64,000 bases of DNA from Haloarcula marismortui ATCC 43049 (GCF_000011085.1 NC_006396.1:2542001-2606000); one strand, 5' to 3'; shown: positions 43,023 through 52,020, numbered from the stretch's first letter. The notes: generated from the sequence alone by a model not told the origin. A program made the numbers and translations.

Positions 43023-43799
43023 ATGGTCGTCGCTGATTTGCACGTACACACGACCCGCTCCGACGGGACGCTCTCCTTCGACGAGGTCCCGGCCGCTGCG
43101 AGACGAGCGGGCGTCGAGGTTGTCGCCGTCACGGACCACGACCGACTCCAGCCTGCACTCGACGGCCCCGCCACCCAGCGGGACGGTGTGACGCTGCTCC
43201 ACGGTATCGAACTCCGCGTCGAAACCGAGACCCAGCGACTGGACCTGCTGGGCTACGGCGTCGACCCGACCGACGAACTCCGGACCGAATGTGCGCGCAT
43301 CCAGCGGAACCGCCGGGAGCGCGGCGCGCGCATCATCGAGTGCGTCGAAGACCGCTTGGGCGTCTCGCTGCCCGTCGAACCGCGCGACGGCCTTGGTCGG
43401 CCCCACATCGCCCGCGGAATCGCCGAGGTGTCGGACCACACCTTCCAGTCCGCGTTCGACGAACTCATCGGCGACGACTGTCCCTGTTACGTCCCACGGG
43501 AGGTCCCGTCCTTCGAGCGCGGCTGTGCAGTCCTCTCGGACGCGTGCGGGCTGGTCGGCCTCGCCCATCCGTTTCGATACCCCGATACGGCGGCCGCGCT
43601 GTCCAAGTGTGCGTCGCTCGATGCCGTCGAACGGTGGTACCCGTACGGCCGCGCTGTCGACGACAGCCTCGTCGACGATGCTATCGAGCGATATGACCTC
43701 GTCCCGACGGGCGGCAGTGACGCCCACGGCGAGACGCTGGGTGACACTGGTCTGGACTCGCCCGCGTGGGACCGAGTCGAAACGGCGCTCAACGTCTGA
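43023..43799 (+). CDS. PHP-domain phosphoesterase
   Basis: 258 residues. The PHP (polymerase and histidinol phosphatase) fold: MVVADLHVHTTRSDGTLSFD contains the HxH motif, VTDHDRL gives the next His and Asp, and HPFRYPDT plus GGSDAHG further metal ligands. Resembles the TrpH/RNase AM-type group that hydrolyses 3',5'-nucleotides or RNA 5'-ends. ATG 43023 gives the best N-terminus; a GTG lies 9 bp upstream. A 54-codon gene follows 54 bp downstream. Confidence 0.85.
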   Translation: MVVADLHVHTTRSDGTLSFDEVPAAARRAGVEVVAVTDHDRLQPALDGPATQRDGVTLLHGIELRVETETQRLDLLGYGVDPTDELRTECARIQRNRRERGARIIECVEDRLGVSLPVEPRDGLGRPHIARGIAEVSDHTFQSAFDELIGDDCPCYVPREVPSFERGCAVLSDACGLVGLAHPFRYPDTAAALSKCASLDAVERWYPYGRAVDDSLVDDAIERYDLVPTGGSDAHGETLGDTGLDSPAWDRVETALNV

Positions 43800-43853
43800 C
43801 AACCGGCAGACGGAACCCGAGGGTTCAATGTCATCCGGGTCTACCATTCAGGT

Positions 43854-44018
43854 ATGCAGTGTCACTACTGCGACCGTGAAGCCGACATCGCCGTCGAGAA
43901 CGACGGTGTCAAGGTCGGTGTCTGCAAGACACACTTCCGTGAACAGATGGCGGAACTGGAAGACGCCGACTGGCTCGAAGACCTCGACGAAGAACTCGAT
44001 ATCGACCGACGCGAGTGA
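43854..44018 (+). CDS. Small CxxC protein, DUF6757-like (54 aa)
   Basis: 54 residues: MQCHYCDREADIAVENDGVK then VCKTHFREQ and an acidic C-terminus. A zinc-binding set CHYC plus Cys-x-x-His is visible. I recall similar small haloarchaeal proteins as DUF6757. The frame is too short for the default annotations but begins with an ATG and has typical composition. Role unknown. Confidence 0.65.
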   Translation: MQCHYCDREADIAVENDGVKVGVCKTHFREQMAELEDADWLEDLDEELDIDRRE

Positions 44019-44120
44019 CCGACACTCCGTCTCTCTGCTTTTGTTATGACGTGTCTTCCGTGTCACCACTGTGGCTCGCCCTGACTAACCGTTAAGGACT
44101 GCCCGCCGTACATGGCAACT

Positions 44121-44588
44121 ATGGAGAAAGTCAGCCTTGACGCCGTCGAATCGCGAATGGGGCCGGCGTCGGTCAAGCGGGCGCTCGCCGGTCCACTCGG
44201 CACCGACAATATCGCGTTGAATCACTACGAACTGGCACCCGGCGAGTCCTTCGGCTTCGGGTATCACCGCCATCCGGACCAGGAGGAAGTGTTTCTCGTT
44301 CAGTCGGGCACAGCGACGTTCGAGACAGAGGACGGCGACGTACGCGTCGGAGCGGGCGAGGCCATCCGCTTCGCTCCCGGCGAGTGGCAACGCGGGCACA
44401 ACGAGGGCGACGAGCGCGTCGTTGCGCTTGCGCTCGGCGCACCACAGGAGATGGGTGACACGGATATGCTCCGGCACTGCGAGGAGTGTGGCGGTCGCAC
44501 GCACAACTACGTCGAAATGACGGCCAACCGGGACGCGCTCGTAACACGGTGTGCGGAATGTGACGCCGAGACCGGTCGGTTCACCTGA
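44121..44588 (+). CDS. Cupin with C-terminal zinc ribbon
   Basis: 155 residues. The N-terminal cupin barrel has the HRHPDQEEVFLVQSG motif (metal His/His/Glu) and a second motif FAPGEWQRGHN. The C-terminus carries Cys pairs CEEC and CAEC, a zinc-ribbon. Combined cupin plus zinc-ribbon proteins are common in haloarchaea. Start at ATG 44121 (26-28 bases from the TATA-like GTTAAGG) or 44112. The barrel may bind a small molecule; substrate unknown. Confidence 0.8.
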   Translation: MEKVSLDAVESRMGPASVKRALAGPLGTDNIALNHYELAPGESFGFGYHRHPDQEEVFLVQSGTATFETEDGDVRVGAGEAIRFAPGEWQRGHNEGDERVVALALGAPQEMGDTDMLRHCEECGGRTHNYVEMTANRDALVTRCAECDAETGRFT

Positions 44589-44611
44589 CCGGTAACCGCT
44601 CCTTCGGCGGG

Positions 44612-45328
44612 TTAGTCGTCAGCAGCGGTGGTCGCACCGGTCACGCCACCCGCGTGACGCGCGGCGAACTCGGTGAAGTTGTCGAACAGCCGCTTGGCCT
44701 CGCAGGCGGCGCGGTAGTTCTCCTCTGTGACGCCGTCAAGTACCGCGTCAATGCGCTCGTCGGCGAGCTGCTCATCCTTGCCTTTCGTCACCGTTTTGGC
44801 TGTTTCGGGGTCGTACTCGGGATGGAACTGCACCGAGAAGACGTTCTCTTTCCGGAACCCGTGGATGCCGTAGTCGTTCTCGGCGAACGTGGTCGCGCCC
44901 GGCGGCACCTCGGCGACGCGGTCCGAGTGCGTCGTGAAGACGGTAAAGGACTCGTCGACGCCAGCAAGCAGTTCGTTCTCGCCGTCGTGCTCGACCGTCC
45001 GGTAGCCGATCTCGTACTCGTCCATCGGTTCGACGGTGCCGCCGAGTGCGTGTGCGAGCAACTGGTGGCCGAAACAGACGCCCAGGAACGCGATATCACG
45101 GTCGATTGCCGCATCCACCCAGGATTCGAGGTCCCGAATCCAGGGCTCGTCCCAGTAGACGGACGCGCGGCTGCCGGTGACCAGACAGCCGTCGAACGCG
45201 AAGGTGTCGGGCAGTTCGCGCTCGGTCACGTCGTATTCCACGAGGTCGGCGTCGAGTTCCCGCCGGAAGTTCCGACGATTGTCGTCGCCGTCGTGGGCCG
45301 CGTTCAGCAGGGCGATTCGTGGCCTCAT
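44612..45328 (-). CDS. Class I glutamine amidotransferase
   Basis: 238 residues. The nucleophile elbow GVCFGHQ contains the catalytic Cys and the C-terminal HPEYDPET supplies the His/Glu. GMP synthase-like glutaminase domain, but stand-alone. It lies in a region with no biosynthetic operon, so the acceptor is unclear; similar stand-alone proteins hydrolyse gamma-glutamyl compounds. The ATG 45328 (MRPRIAL) is chosen over an upstream ATG at 45421. Confidence 0.85.
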   Translation of the reverse strand: MRPRIALLNAAHDGDDNRRNFRRELDADLVEYDVTERELPDTFAFDGCLVTGSRASVYWDEPWIRDLESWVDAAIDRDIAFLGVCFGHQLLAHALGGTVEPMDEYEIGYRTVEHDGENELLAGVDESFTVFTTHSDRVAEVPPGATTFAENDYGIHGFRKENVFSVQFHPEYDPETAKTVTKGKDEQLADERIDAVLDGVTEENYRAACEAKRLFDNFTEFAARHAGGVTGATTAADD

Positions 45329-45500
45329 TACAAGTACGCAGCGGCTCAAATCGTAAAAACATGCGTACCGACGGCAGTGATTGCCGCTCACAGTGACGGG
45401 GACGCCGGCGTCGAAGTGCACGCTGGTACAGCGACTCTTGGGAACGAGTGAACTCTCAAAACTGTCTCGCTACGGGCCGCTGACGACTGTGATATGTGCG

Positions 45501-45638
45501 TTACGTCTGGTCCGCTTCCGGGTTGTTCGTCCGCCGATAGGAGCCCACCATCTTCCACAGCGTGTCGTTGAAGTCGTCGTTGTTGGCTTCGCTCTCGATC
45601 TGCCGGTACAGGTTTTCCGAGACTTCGATACGGGGCAT
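45501..45638 (-). CDS. Small haloarchaeal protein (45 aa), DUF7557-like
   Basis: 45 residues starting MPRIEVSENLYRQIESEANN. The N-terminal MPxIxVSExLYxxL pattern is common in small haloarchaeal proteins that resemble antitoxin-like or ribbon-helix proteins; I recall the label DUF7557. There is a TATA-like TTTATTTA about 26 bp upstream (near 45664). No toxin partner is adjacent. Confidence 0.6.
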   Translation of the reverse strand: MPRIEVSENLYRQIESEANNDDFNDTLWKMVGSYRRTNNPEADQT

Positions 45639-45712
45639 CGGGTGTGTATAGAGAGCGGGAGTAAATAAATCTCCGCTGACACGGAATCGAGTAAAAGCTT
45701 CAACGAGCCCCT

Positions 45713-45898
45713 CTAGGGGCCGTATAACCATTTGGCACCGAAAGAGACGAACCAGGCCATCCAGATGCAGAAGACGGCCAGCCACGTCCCGTACTGGACT
45801 GTCGGGTCGGGAATCAGAACGTACGCCACAATAAGTAAAACCGCGATGCTCGCTGCGGCCGTGGCGTCCCAGCGGTCCAGTGCGGGCGGTTCGACCAT
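45713..45898 (-). CDS. Small membrane protein
   Basis: 61 residues with two hydrophobic helices (AAASIAVLLIVAYVLI and LAVFCIWMAWFVSFGA). Its stop codon is part of a short palindrome (GCCCC-TCTA-GGGGC, about 45707-45720) that could act as a terminator. It lies 6 bp downstream of the aldo-keto reductase gene on the same strand, so the two are probably cotranscribed. Function unknown. Confidence 0.6.
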   Translation of the reverse strand: MVEPPALDRWDATAAASIAVLLIVAYVLIPDPTVQYGTWLAVFCIWMAWFVSFGAKWLYGP

Positions 45899-45904
45899 CG
45901 GGGA

Positions 45905-46744
45905 CTACTGTGAGATACCGTAGGTATCGTTGTCCCAGTCGTTGATGCCGGTGTCGTAGACCGCCTGTTCGCGCTCGATGGCGTCGATGCGCTCGCGGTC
46001 GGTGGCGTCGAGTTCCCAGTCGAACAGGTCGAAATTCTGGCGGACGTGTTCGGGCGAGGAAGACTTCGGTAGCACGACCACGTTGTTCTCAACCGCCCAC
46101 TTCAGGACGATCTGAGCTGGCGACCTGTCGTATTTCTCGCTCAGGTCCTGAATAATATCGTCAGCGAACACCTTCGTCCGACCCAGCGGCGCGGCCGCCT
46201 CGACGACAGTGTCGGTGTCGCGGCAGAACTCGACGACCTGGTCCTGTGTGTTCCAGGGATGGTACTCGATCTGGTTGACAGCGATTGGCACGTCGGCGAC
46301 GTGCTGGGCGGCCCCGAGCTGGTACGCGCTGAAGTTCGAGACGCCGACGTTTCGGATCTTCCCCTGATCGTGGAGCGTCGCCATGGCGTTCATCGTCTCA
46401 CGGATGGAAGTCGCGGGGTTGGGCCAGTGGACGAGATACAGATCGAGGTAGTCGGTCCCGAGGCGGTCGAGCGACGCCTCGCAGGCCTCGATGACGGATT
46501 CGTAGTCGAGGTGTTTCGGCAGCACCTTCGAGGTGAGGAACACGTCCTCGCGGTCGTAGTCGGCCAGGGCCTCGCCGATTTCGCTCTCGTTCTTGTAGCC
46601 CTCGGCGGTGTCGACGTGGGCGTAGCCTACATTGAGCCCGGCCCGAACGGACTTCTGTACGGTGTCGCCGTCGATGTCCCACGTCCCGACGCCGACCATC
46701 GGCAGTTCGTCGCCACTCGGGAGTGTCGCTGTTGGGGGTGTCAC
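45905..46744 (-). CDS. Aldo-keto reductase
   Basis: 279 residues. NAD(P)H-dependent oxidoreductase: GVGTWDIDGD at the start, HVDTAEGYKNESEIGEAL (Asp and Tyr catalytic), TSKVLPKHLDY (Lys), LVHWPNP (His), and the C-terminal LPKSSSPEH that binds the NADP phosphate. Closest to the 2,5-diketo-D-gluconate reductase-type AKR5 group. A small membrane gene lies 6 bp downstream and an Idh-like gene 71 bp upstream on the same strand. Confidence 0.92.
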   Translation of the reverse strand: MTPPTATLPSGDELPMVGVGTWDIDGDTVQKSVRAGLNVGYAHVDTAEGYKNESEIGEALADYDREDVFLTSKVLPKHLDYESVIEACEASLDRLGTDYLDLYLVHWPNPATSIRETMNAMATLHDQGKIRNVGVSNFSAYQLGAAQHVADVPIAVNQIEYHPWNTQDQVVEFCRDTDTVVEAAAPLGRTKVFADDIIQDLSEKYDRSPAQIVLKWAVENNVVVLPKSSSPEHVRQNFDLFDWELDATDRERIDAIEREQAVYDTGINDWDNDTYGISQ

Positions 46745-46815
46745 ATCCGTGTCTCACTCGCCGCAGTCAAAACCGTTTCGCGCACATCGCGGTATGGCAC
46801 ACACCCGTTCGTCGC

Positions 46816-47799
46816 TCACTCGGGACCGGCGACGTCGACCGGTTCGCCGGTGTCCGCGCTGCGGGCCAGCGCGTCCATGACGCGCATGTTCCCCAGTGTC
46901 TCAGCTTGGTCGATGGGCGGCGTTTCGCCGTTCTCGATGGTGTCCGCGAACGCCTCGACCTGCAACTGGTAGTGGTCGACCGGGTCGAACGTCTCTGTGA
47001 CTTCGCGGCCGTCGACACTGTACGTCAGCGAGACGGACTGGTCGTGGTCTGGGCCGAAGCAGTCCTTCGCTTCGAGCCAGCCGCCGTCGGCCTCGACCCG
47101 GTAGGACTCCCGTCTCGGCCCGTCGAACCCACAGGAAATCGAGGCGACCCGTCCGTCGTCGTACGAGAGGACGCCGCTGAGGTTCGTGTCAACGCCACTG
47201 TCCCGCGAGTCCCGACTGTGCGCGAACGCCCGGTCCGGCTCGCCGAGAAAGCCCCGGGCCGCACTGACGGCGTAACAGCCCACGTCCATCAGGCTCCCAC
47301 CGGCCAGCTTCGGGTCCAGACGGATGTCCTCGCGGTCTGAGAGCGCGAACTTGAACGACGCATCGACAGTGTGCACCTCGCCCAGTTCGTTTTCGACGAT
47401 GTCTCTGGCCCGCTGGGTCCGCGGGTGGAACTGATACATGAACGCCTCCATCAGCGTGACGCCCTGTTTGGCACAGTAGTCGAAGAGGTCCACTGCCCCG
47501 GCCGTGTCGACGGTCAGTGGCTTCTCACAGAGTACGTCAAGCCCGTGGTCGGCGGCCCGCTGGCTCCACTCGGCATGGAGCGCGTTCGGAAGCGGGTTGT
47601 AAACTGCGTCGATGTCCGCCTCGGCGAACATCGTTTCGTAGTCGCCGAAGGCACTGTCGATACCCAGCGTTTCGGCCACCTCGCTGGCACGGTCTCGGCT
47701 TCTGGAGCTGATTGCCGCAACCGTGTGGTCCGACTTCTGGATACCCGGAATCACGTCCTCGCGTGCGATTTTTGCCGTTGAAATAACCCCAAAGCGCAT
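46816..47799 (-). CDS. Gfo/Idh/MocA-family dehydrogenase
   Basis: 327 residues. N-terminal Rossmann fold (MRFGVISTAKIAREDVIPG), then VLCEKPLTVD, the family's EKP motif. Reported haloarchaeal members oxidise sugars such as D-xylose; the substrate here cannot be deduced. The ATG 47799 gives the normal length; an upstream ATG at 47829 is not needed. It lies next to the aldo-keto reductase on the same strand, so both could work in carbohydrate metabolism. Confidence 0.88.
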   Translation of the reverse strand: MRFGVISTAKIAREDVIPGIQKSDHTVAAISSRSRDRASEVAETLGIDSAFGDYETMFAEADIDAVYNPLPNALHAEWSQRAADHGLDVLCEKPLTVDTAGAVDLFDYCAKQGVTLMEAFMYQFHPRTQRARDIVENELGEVHTVDASFKFALSDREDIRLDPKLAGGSLMDVGCYAVSAARGFLGEPDRAFAHSRDSRDSGVDTNLSGVLSYDDGRVASISCGFDGPRRESYRVEADGGWLEAKDCFGPDHDQSVSLTYSVDGREVTETFDPVDHYQLQVEAFADTIENGETPPIDQAETLGNMRVMDALARSADTGEPVDVAGPE

Positions 47800-47829
47800 A
47801 CCGATACCCGACGCCCCGCTGATAAACAA

Positions 47830-49119
47830 CTACCGACCTTTCGGCTCCGACTCGACACTGACACCCTGTTCGGACGCGGCGGCCAGTTCGTCCGCTGGCG
47901 GCTCGCGTCTGTCGGGCACGAGTTCGGTGGCTACCTCGCGTGCACGCTCGAAGTGGGCCGTTGCACTGCCACACGCGGCCCCGGGCGTTTCTCGTTTTGA
48001 TTCCTCGCTGCCTTCACGTCGCTTCTGTCGCCCCGCCTCACGGTGTGTATCGACCAGTTCGACGGCGATGTCTGCGAGCGCTTGCCGGAGCGACGCCCGG
48101 TCGCCATCGAAGCGGCGGTCACGGCCCCAGTCCAGTTCGTACGCCGTCCGGTAGCGGTCGAGGGCGTCTTCCCAGTGTGTAGCCCGCGCTGCCGGGTCTG
48201 TCGTGGCTCTGGCCGCGCTCGCAGCCACCTGTGCCGCGTCGACTGGGGCTGACAGGAGTTCGGCGTATTCCGCTTCGATTGCGCTTCGAGCGTCCGCAAT
48301 AGTTTCTGTGGGTGGCTCCGGTGCCGTTACCGCTAGCGCTCGTTCGTACTCGGTCTTTGCCTGTGCGTACGCGTCCGCAGCCCGTTCGTACGCCCGGTTC
48401 TCCCATGCACGTCGGGCCGTGTCGCGGTGCTGTTCGGCCGCGCTGACGTGGCGTCGGCGCTGGCAGGTGTCTATCTGTGCTTGCGTTGACTGGCAGCGTT
48501 CGTCGATACTCGCTGTCGCTTCCAGCGCTTCGACTCGCCCTCGCCCGTTGTCGAGCGCTTCCTGTGCGGCCGTGATATGCGTCGCTGCTGTCTCGAGGTC
48601 TGTCGCCTCCAGTGCCGTCACAGCAGCCTCGACCTGCGACTCGGCCCGGTCAAGCTCGGTTAGCGTGCGCGTCCAGACCTGTGTGGCTTCGTCGACGAAC
48701 TCCCGAACTGGCGTCAGGTCGCCCTTGCATTCGAACGCCCAGCAGTCTTCGTCGACGGTAACGATTTCGAGTGTCGACGTGCGGAGCCCCGACGTACAGC
48801 GCACGGCCACGATGTCTTCGTAGGGGAGCGAGATTGTCCGGTCACCGTCGTCGTCGCCAACGACGAACATGACGCGGCCGTTCGTTGCGAGCAGATACGC
48901 TCGGTAGTCGCCAGCCGGCGTGAGCCCCTCGTTGTTCCCCTGGGCAGCGACGACGCCGGACTGACTGTTATACGCAAGATATCGCGGCGTCTCCGTCTCC
49001 CGAAAGTACTGCCCTAGCGGCTGCTGAAGCCGGCGCGTGCGTCCGAACAGCCCGTCGGTGTTCACTCGGTCGAATATTTCCGGTCGACCCGAGGAGCGTA
49101 TATCGGTAACAGTTTCCAC
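47830..49119 (-). CDS. PH-domain-like protein with long helical repeats
   Basis: About 429 residues. The N-terminal ~120 residues fit a bacterial-type PH domain (YRAYLLATNGRVMFVVGDDD and ISLPYEDIVAVRCTSG). The rest consists of helical repeats with Ala, Glu, Arg (for example ERAADAYAQAKTEYERAL), reminiscent of TPR or coiled coil. The C-terminus is acidic and low-complexity. The start is uncertain: a TTG at 49185 begins the longest frame, but a TATA-like ATTATTTGAATATA near 49145-49157 puts the transcription start close to GTG 49119. Likely a scaffold at the membrane. Confidence 0.65.
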   Translation of the reverse strand: METVTDIRSSGRPEIFDRVNTDGLFGRTRRLQQPLGQYFRETETPRYLAYNSQSGVVAAQGNNEGLTPAGDYRAYLLATNGRVMFVVGDDDGDRTISLPYEDIVAVRCTSGLRTSTLEIVTVDEDCWAFECKGDLTPVREFVDEATQVWTRTLTELDRAESQVEAAVTALEATDLETAATHITAAQEALDNGRGRVEALEATASIDERCQSTQAQIDTCQRRRHVSAAEQHRDTARRAWENRAYERAADAYAQAKTEYERALAVTAPEPPTETIADARSAIEAEYAELLSAPVDAAQVAASAARATTDPAARATHWEDALDRYRTAYELDWGRDRRFDGDRASLRQALADIAVELVDTHREAGRQKRREGSEESKRETPGAACGSATAHFERAREVATELVPDRREPPADELAAASEQGVSVESEPKGR

Positions 49120-49228
49120 AGTCCACCCCGTTCGTGACAGTATATTCAAATAATTCGTCGGAGAAATAAATCCTTTGGCCGACAACAGCGCTCAAGCCGG
49201 CTGGTTCGACCCCAGCCTTGCGACGGTG

Positions 49229-49516
49229 TCAGTACGGCTGGCTTCGGTCCGTCGGCTGACGCTGCGGGCTCCCGCTCGTCAGGTCGGCGGTGCACTGCCG
49301 GCAGAACTGGTAGTCCTGCTCGTTCCTCACCCCGCAGTGGGGACAGTCGATGGATGTAGTGCTGTCGTCGGTGGCGCTGCCACGGCGCGGTTCAGTATCG
49401 CCCTGACCGGTCGCACCGGCTGGGTCACCCCGGTGCCGGTACGCGTACAGCATAGTCAGGACGTGGAGCCCCACGAGAAGCGCGATTGCGCCGTAGAGCC
49501 ACTCGCTCACCATCAT
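49229..49516 (-). CDS. Membrane-anchored zinc-ribbon protein
   Basis: 95 residues. One hydrophobic segment (LYGAIALLVGLHVLTMLY) is followed by a low-complexity linker and a C-terminal zinc ribbon CPHC...CRQC with about 14 residues between pairs. It lies 110 bp upstream of the PH-domain-like gene on the same strand and may be related functionally. Starts MMVSEWLYG; an alternative Met is one residue in. Confidence 0.7.
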   Translation of the reverse strand: MMVSEWLYGAIALLVGLHVLTMLYAYRHRGDPAGATGQGDTEPRRGSATDDSTTSIDCPHCGVRNEQDYQFCRQCTADLTSGSPQRQPTDRSQPY

Positions 49517-49703
49517 ATGTAACGATACGTGAACGTACTACTTGAGGGTTGTGCCGAGTTACCAATGGGCGGCAATTTCGGCGAGTTCGGAATCATCCCC
49601 CTGTGACTACCTGGCGAGCAGACGGGTGCGCTGTGGGCTAGCATTCAAATACGACCACGCAGCCACGGGAACTCATGCCCGTTCACACGCTCGGTGGTCC
49701 CTG

Positions 49704-50141
49704 ATGGGTCGTCGGACACTCGTGGCTGTCGCCCGTCCCGACGGCCGCTACGACTGCCGGCTCGCACACTGGGGCGCTGACGCTGACCCCATTGCACAGT
49801 CTCGACCGCTCGGGAACGACTGGACGCCCGCTGCCGTCCTCGCTGCCATCGATGCTACCCACGAGCAGCTAGTCGTGCTTGACGGGTCGGTCCGGACCTA
49901 CGCTGTCTGCTGGCTCGACCCGACGCTATCGGCCATCGACGATATCGCCCTCGCTCGCACTGCCGACCCTGAGTCGTTCCGGCAGTGGTGGGTCGACCGG
50001 AAGGACGCGGCCTGTCGCGCCCTCGACAGTGAAGGCTGTGACCCGGCGGCCGTCCGGCGTGCCCTGCTCGCGTCGCTCCGAAACCGGGCTTCGTCCGTCC
50101 ACTGCCCCGACGACGCGTCCTTTTTACGCGGGGACCGCTAA
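49704..50141 (+). CDS. Haloarchaeal protein, DUF6735-like
   Basis: 145 residues starting MGRRTLVAVARPDGRYDCRL. This start, with DGRYDxxLxHWG, fits a small haloarchaeal family that I recall as DUF6735. No known catalytic motif is visible. Start at ATG 49704; a longer reading from 49542 lacks typical composition. It lies 9 bp before the nucS GTG, so the two are likely to be cotranscribed. Confidence 0.7.
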   Translation: MGRRTLVAVARPDGRYDCRLAHWGADADPIAQSRPLGNDWTPAAVLAAIDATHEQLVVLDGSVRTYAVCWLDPTLSAIDDIALARTADPESFRQWWVDRKDAACRALDSEGCDPAAVRRALLASLRNRASSVHCPDDASFLRGDR

Positions 50142-50150
50142 CCGCCATCC

Positions 50151-50870
50151 GTGACTGCCGTCGAGACGCTGACGTACCCCGACCCCGCCGACGCACTGGA
50201 CCTTGCGTCGCGCAACGCCGACCGCGGCGCGCTGGTGACGCTCGTCGGGACCTGTACGGTCGAATACGAGGGACGAGCAGCCAGTTCACTGGGTCCCGGC
50301 GACCGCCACGTGATGCTCAAGCCCGATGGGGCTGCGCTGGTCCACACCGACGAGGGCCAGCAGCCGGTGAACTGGCAGCCGCCGGGGTGTGAGCACAGCA
50401 TCAGCGTCGACGACGACTCGCTGGTCGTCCGCTCCACGCGGTCGACCCCCGAGGAGTTGCTCGAAGTGACTTTTGAGACAGTCGCCCACGCCGCCGCCTT
50501 CGACGTGACCGACTCGAAAGACCTCGCGCTCACCGGGACCGAGGCCGACCTGAAAGACCGTATCCTCGACGAGCCGGGGCTGGTCGAGGCGGGCTTTACG
50601 CCGCTTGCGACCGAACGCGAGACACCTGCTGGCGCGGTCGACATCTACGGCGAGGACGCCGACGGTCGGACGACGATACTCGAACTCAAGCGCCGGCGCG
50701 TGGGGCCCGACGCAGTCGGCCAGCTGGGGCGGTACGTCGATGCGTTAGAACGCGACTTGCACGCCGACACTGAAGTCCGGGGTATCCTCGTCGCTCCGTC
50801 GGTGACCGACCGGGCGCGTCAGTTACTCGCGGAAAAGGGATTAGAGTTCGTCTCGCTGGAGCCGCCGTAA
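50151..50870 (+). CDS. nucS: NucS/EndoMS mismatch endonuclease
   Basis: 239 residues. NucS is a PD-(D/E)XK endonuclease that cuts double strands at mismatches and is an alternative to MutS-MutL repair. Catalytic residues are Asp164 (AVDIYGE), Glu178 and Lys180 (LELKRRR) with a preceding N-terminal DNA-binding beta-barrel (TLVGTCTVEYEGRAASSLGP). GTG 50151 start. It is 1.2 kb from the mutS stop (opposite strand), so both mismatch-repair routes are encoded within 5 kb. The upstream DUF6735-like gene is only 9 bp away. Confidence 0.93.
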   Translation: MTAVETLTYPDPADALDLASRNADRGALVTLVGTCTVEYEGRAASSLGPGDRHVMLKPDGAALVHTDEGQQPVNWQPPGCEHSISVDDDSLVVRSTRSTPEELLEVTFETVAHAAAFDVTDSKDLALTGTEADLKDRILDEPGLVEAGFTPLATERETPAGAVDIYGEDADGRTTILELKRRRVGPDAVGQLGRYVDALERDLHADTEVRGILVAPSVTDRARQLLAEKGLEFVSLEPP

Positions 50871-50952
50871 CCGATCTTTTTCCCTTTCGCACGGAGCTGT
50901 CAGTCGTGTCCCGTACTGATTGCCGCAGTCGCCACATAACCAGATGACGAAG

Positions 50953-51204
50953 CTACTCGTCTACAGTGACCGTTCCATCGGTGTCGACGACCACACGATA
51001 GCCGCTGTAGTCGAACGCCACGTGCCCGCTGGTGTTCGAATCGGCGATGCACGCCGTCAGTGCATCCGGATTGATACTGTCGGCCAGTGGCGGGAGCGTC
51101 TCGACCGGCTGTCTCTCCGCGGTTGCCACGGCACGAACGACTGCCGTGACGATGGACTGGTCGGTGCCGTGGACTTCTATAACAGTTGGTGATCTTCCAG
51201 ACAC
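50953..51204 (-). CDS. HalOD1-domain protein
   Basis: 83 residues beginning with GTG (MSGRSPTVIEVHGTDQSIVT). The remainder fits the haloarchaeal output domain HalOD1 pattern: AVATAERQPVETLPPLADSI, then NPDAL and a beta-rich end with FDYSGYRVVVDTDGTVTVDE. HalOD1 domains are found at the ends of haloarchaeal signalling proteins. It is divergent from the HTH-10 regulator gene, sharing an 81-bp region with a perfect inverted repeat. Confidence 0.7.
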   Translation of the reverse strand: MSGRSPTVIEVHGTDQSIVTAVVRAVATAERQPVETLPPLADSINPDALTACIADSNTSGHVAFDYSGYRVVVDTDGTVTVDE

Positions 51205-51221
51205 GGTTCTCTGACCTCATG

Positions 51222-51251
51222 CTGAACTTGTTCTGCAGGTGTAAAGTTCAG
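51222..51251. promoter_or_regulatory. Inverted repeat between HalOD1 and HTH-10 genes
   Basis: CTGAACTT (51222-51229) and AAGTTCAG (51244-51251), perfect 8-bp arms separated by 14 bp, so centre-to-centre 22 bp (two helical turns). It lies immediately upstream of the HTH-10 TATA-like box CTAGTATAG (51257-51265). Confidence 0.55.
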
Positions 51252-51285
51252 TGTGGCTAGTATAGTAAACGCCGAACCACGATAC

Positions 51286-52020
51286 ATGACAACATTCATC
51301 ATGAGATGTCAACTACACCTGTGTATGTCCCGACAGCTTGGCGACAGCCGGGCGGTAACCCGTGTGGAGTTTGCCCTCTCTGATGGGTCGTATCCCTTTG
51401 TGTCGGTGTCTGAAGCCGAATCGTGTGCAGTAATTCTTGAAAAATGCCTCCCGCAGACGGACGACATGTACGCGGAGTTTTTTTCAGTCGAGGGTGCTCG
51501 CCCCAGCCAGCTTGTCGAGCGCATCGAGGACACCAACGACGGTGAGGCGCGGGTGCTTGAGCGCACCGGCGACGGTGGGCTCGTCGAAATCGACGTACGA
51601 GATAACTGTCCCGTTGTCTCGCTTGCGGATATCGGGGCGGTACCACGGACTGTCCGGAGTGTCGATGGCCAGGGGACTATCGTAGCTGATGTCCCGGGTC
51701 AAATCGAGACGGGGTCGGTTATCGATTCGTTCCTGACGGCCCATCCGGAGGCCGAACTCGCGGCGAAGAAACAGCGTGAGTCTATCGTTCCGCTGTTCGG
51801 GTTCCAGAACTACGCGTCCCACTCCGAATCACTGACCGACCGCCAGCAGGAAGTTCTTGCGACGGCCCACGAAGCGGGGTATTACAGCTGGCCCCGTGAG
51901 GCGACGGCCGCGGACCTGGCTGACCTCCTCGATATCTCGGAGCCCACGCTCCACAAGCACCTGCGGGCTGCCGAACAGAAACTCGTCGCGACCATGTTCG
52001 CCTGCCCGCACGACGAATAA
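51286..52020 (+). CDS. HTH-10 (Bat-like) transcription regulator
   Basis: 244 residues. The C-terminal ~70 residues form the HTH-10 helix-turn-helix (LTDRQQEVLATAHEAGYYSW, then ATAADLADLLDISEPTLHKH), as in bacterio-opsin activator-like regulators. The N-terminal part shows a sensor-like mixed fold. ATG 51286 fits a TATA-like CTAGTATAG about 25 bp upstream; longer frames from 51253 are unlikely. Divergent from the HalOD1 gene, so the pair may be a two-part signalling module with self-regulation via the inverted repeat at 51222-51251. Confidence 0.85.
   Translation: MTTFIMRCQLHLCMSRQLGDSRAVTRVEFALSDGSYPFVSVSEAESCAVILEKCLPQTDDMYAEFFSVEGARPSQLVERIEDTNDGEARVLERTGDGGLVEIDVRDNCPVVSLADIGAVPRTVRSVDGQGTIVADVPGQIETGSVIDSFLTAHPEAELAAKKQRESIVPLFGFQNYASHSESLTDRQQEVLATAHEAGYYSWPREATAADLADLLDISEPTLHKHLRAAEQKLVATMFACPHDE

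Noticed and set aside
45905..46744. Whether the two aldo-keto reductases are a recent duplication
   Set aside because: The 279- and 350-residue proteins share only family motifs and belong to different subfamilies.
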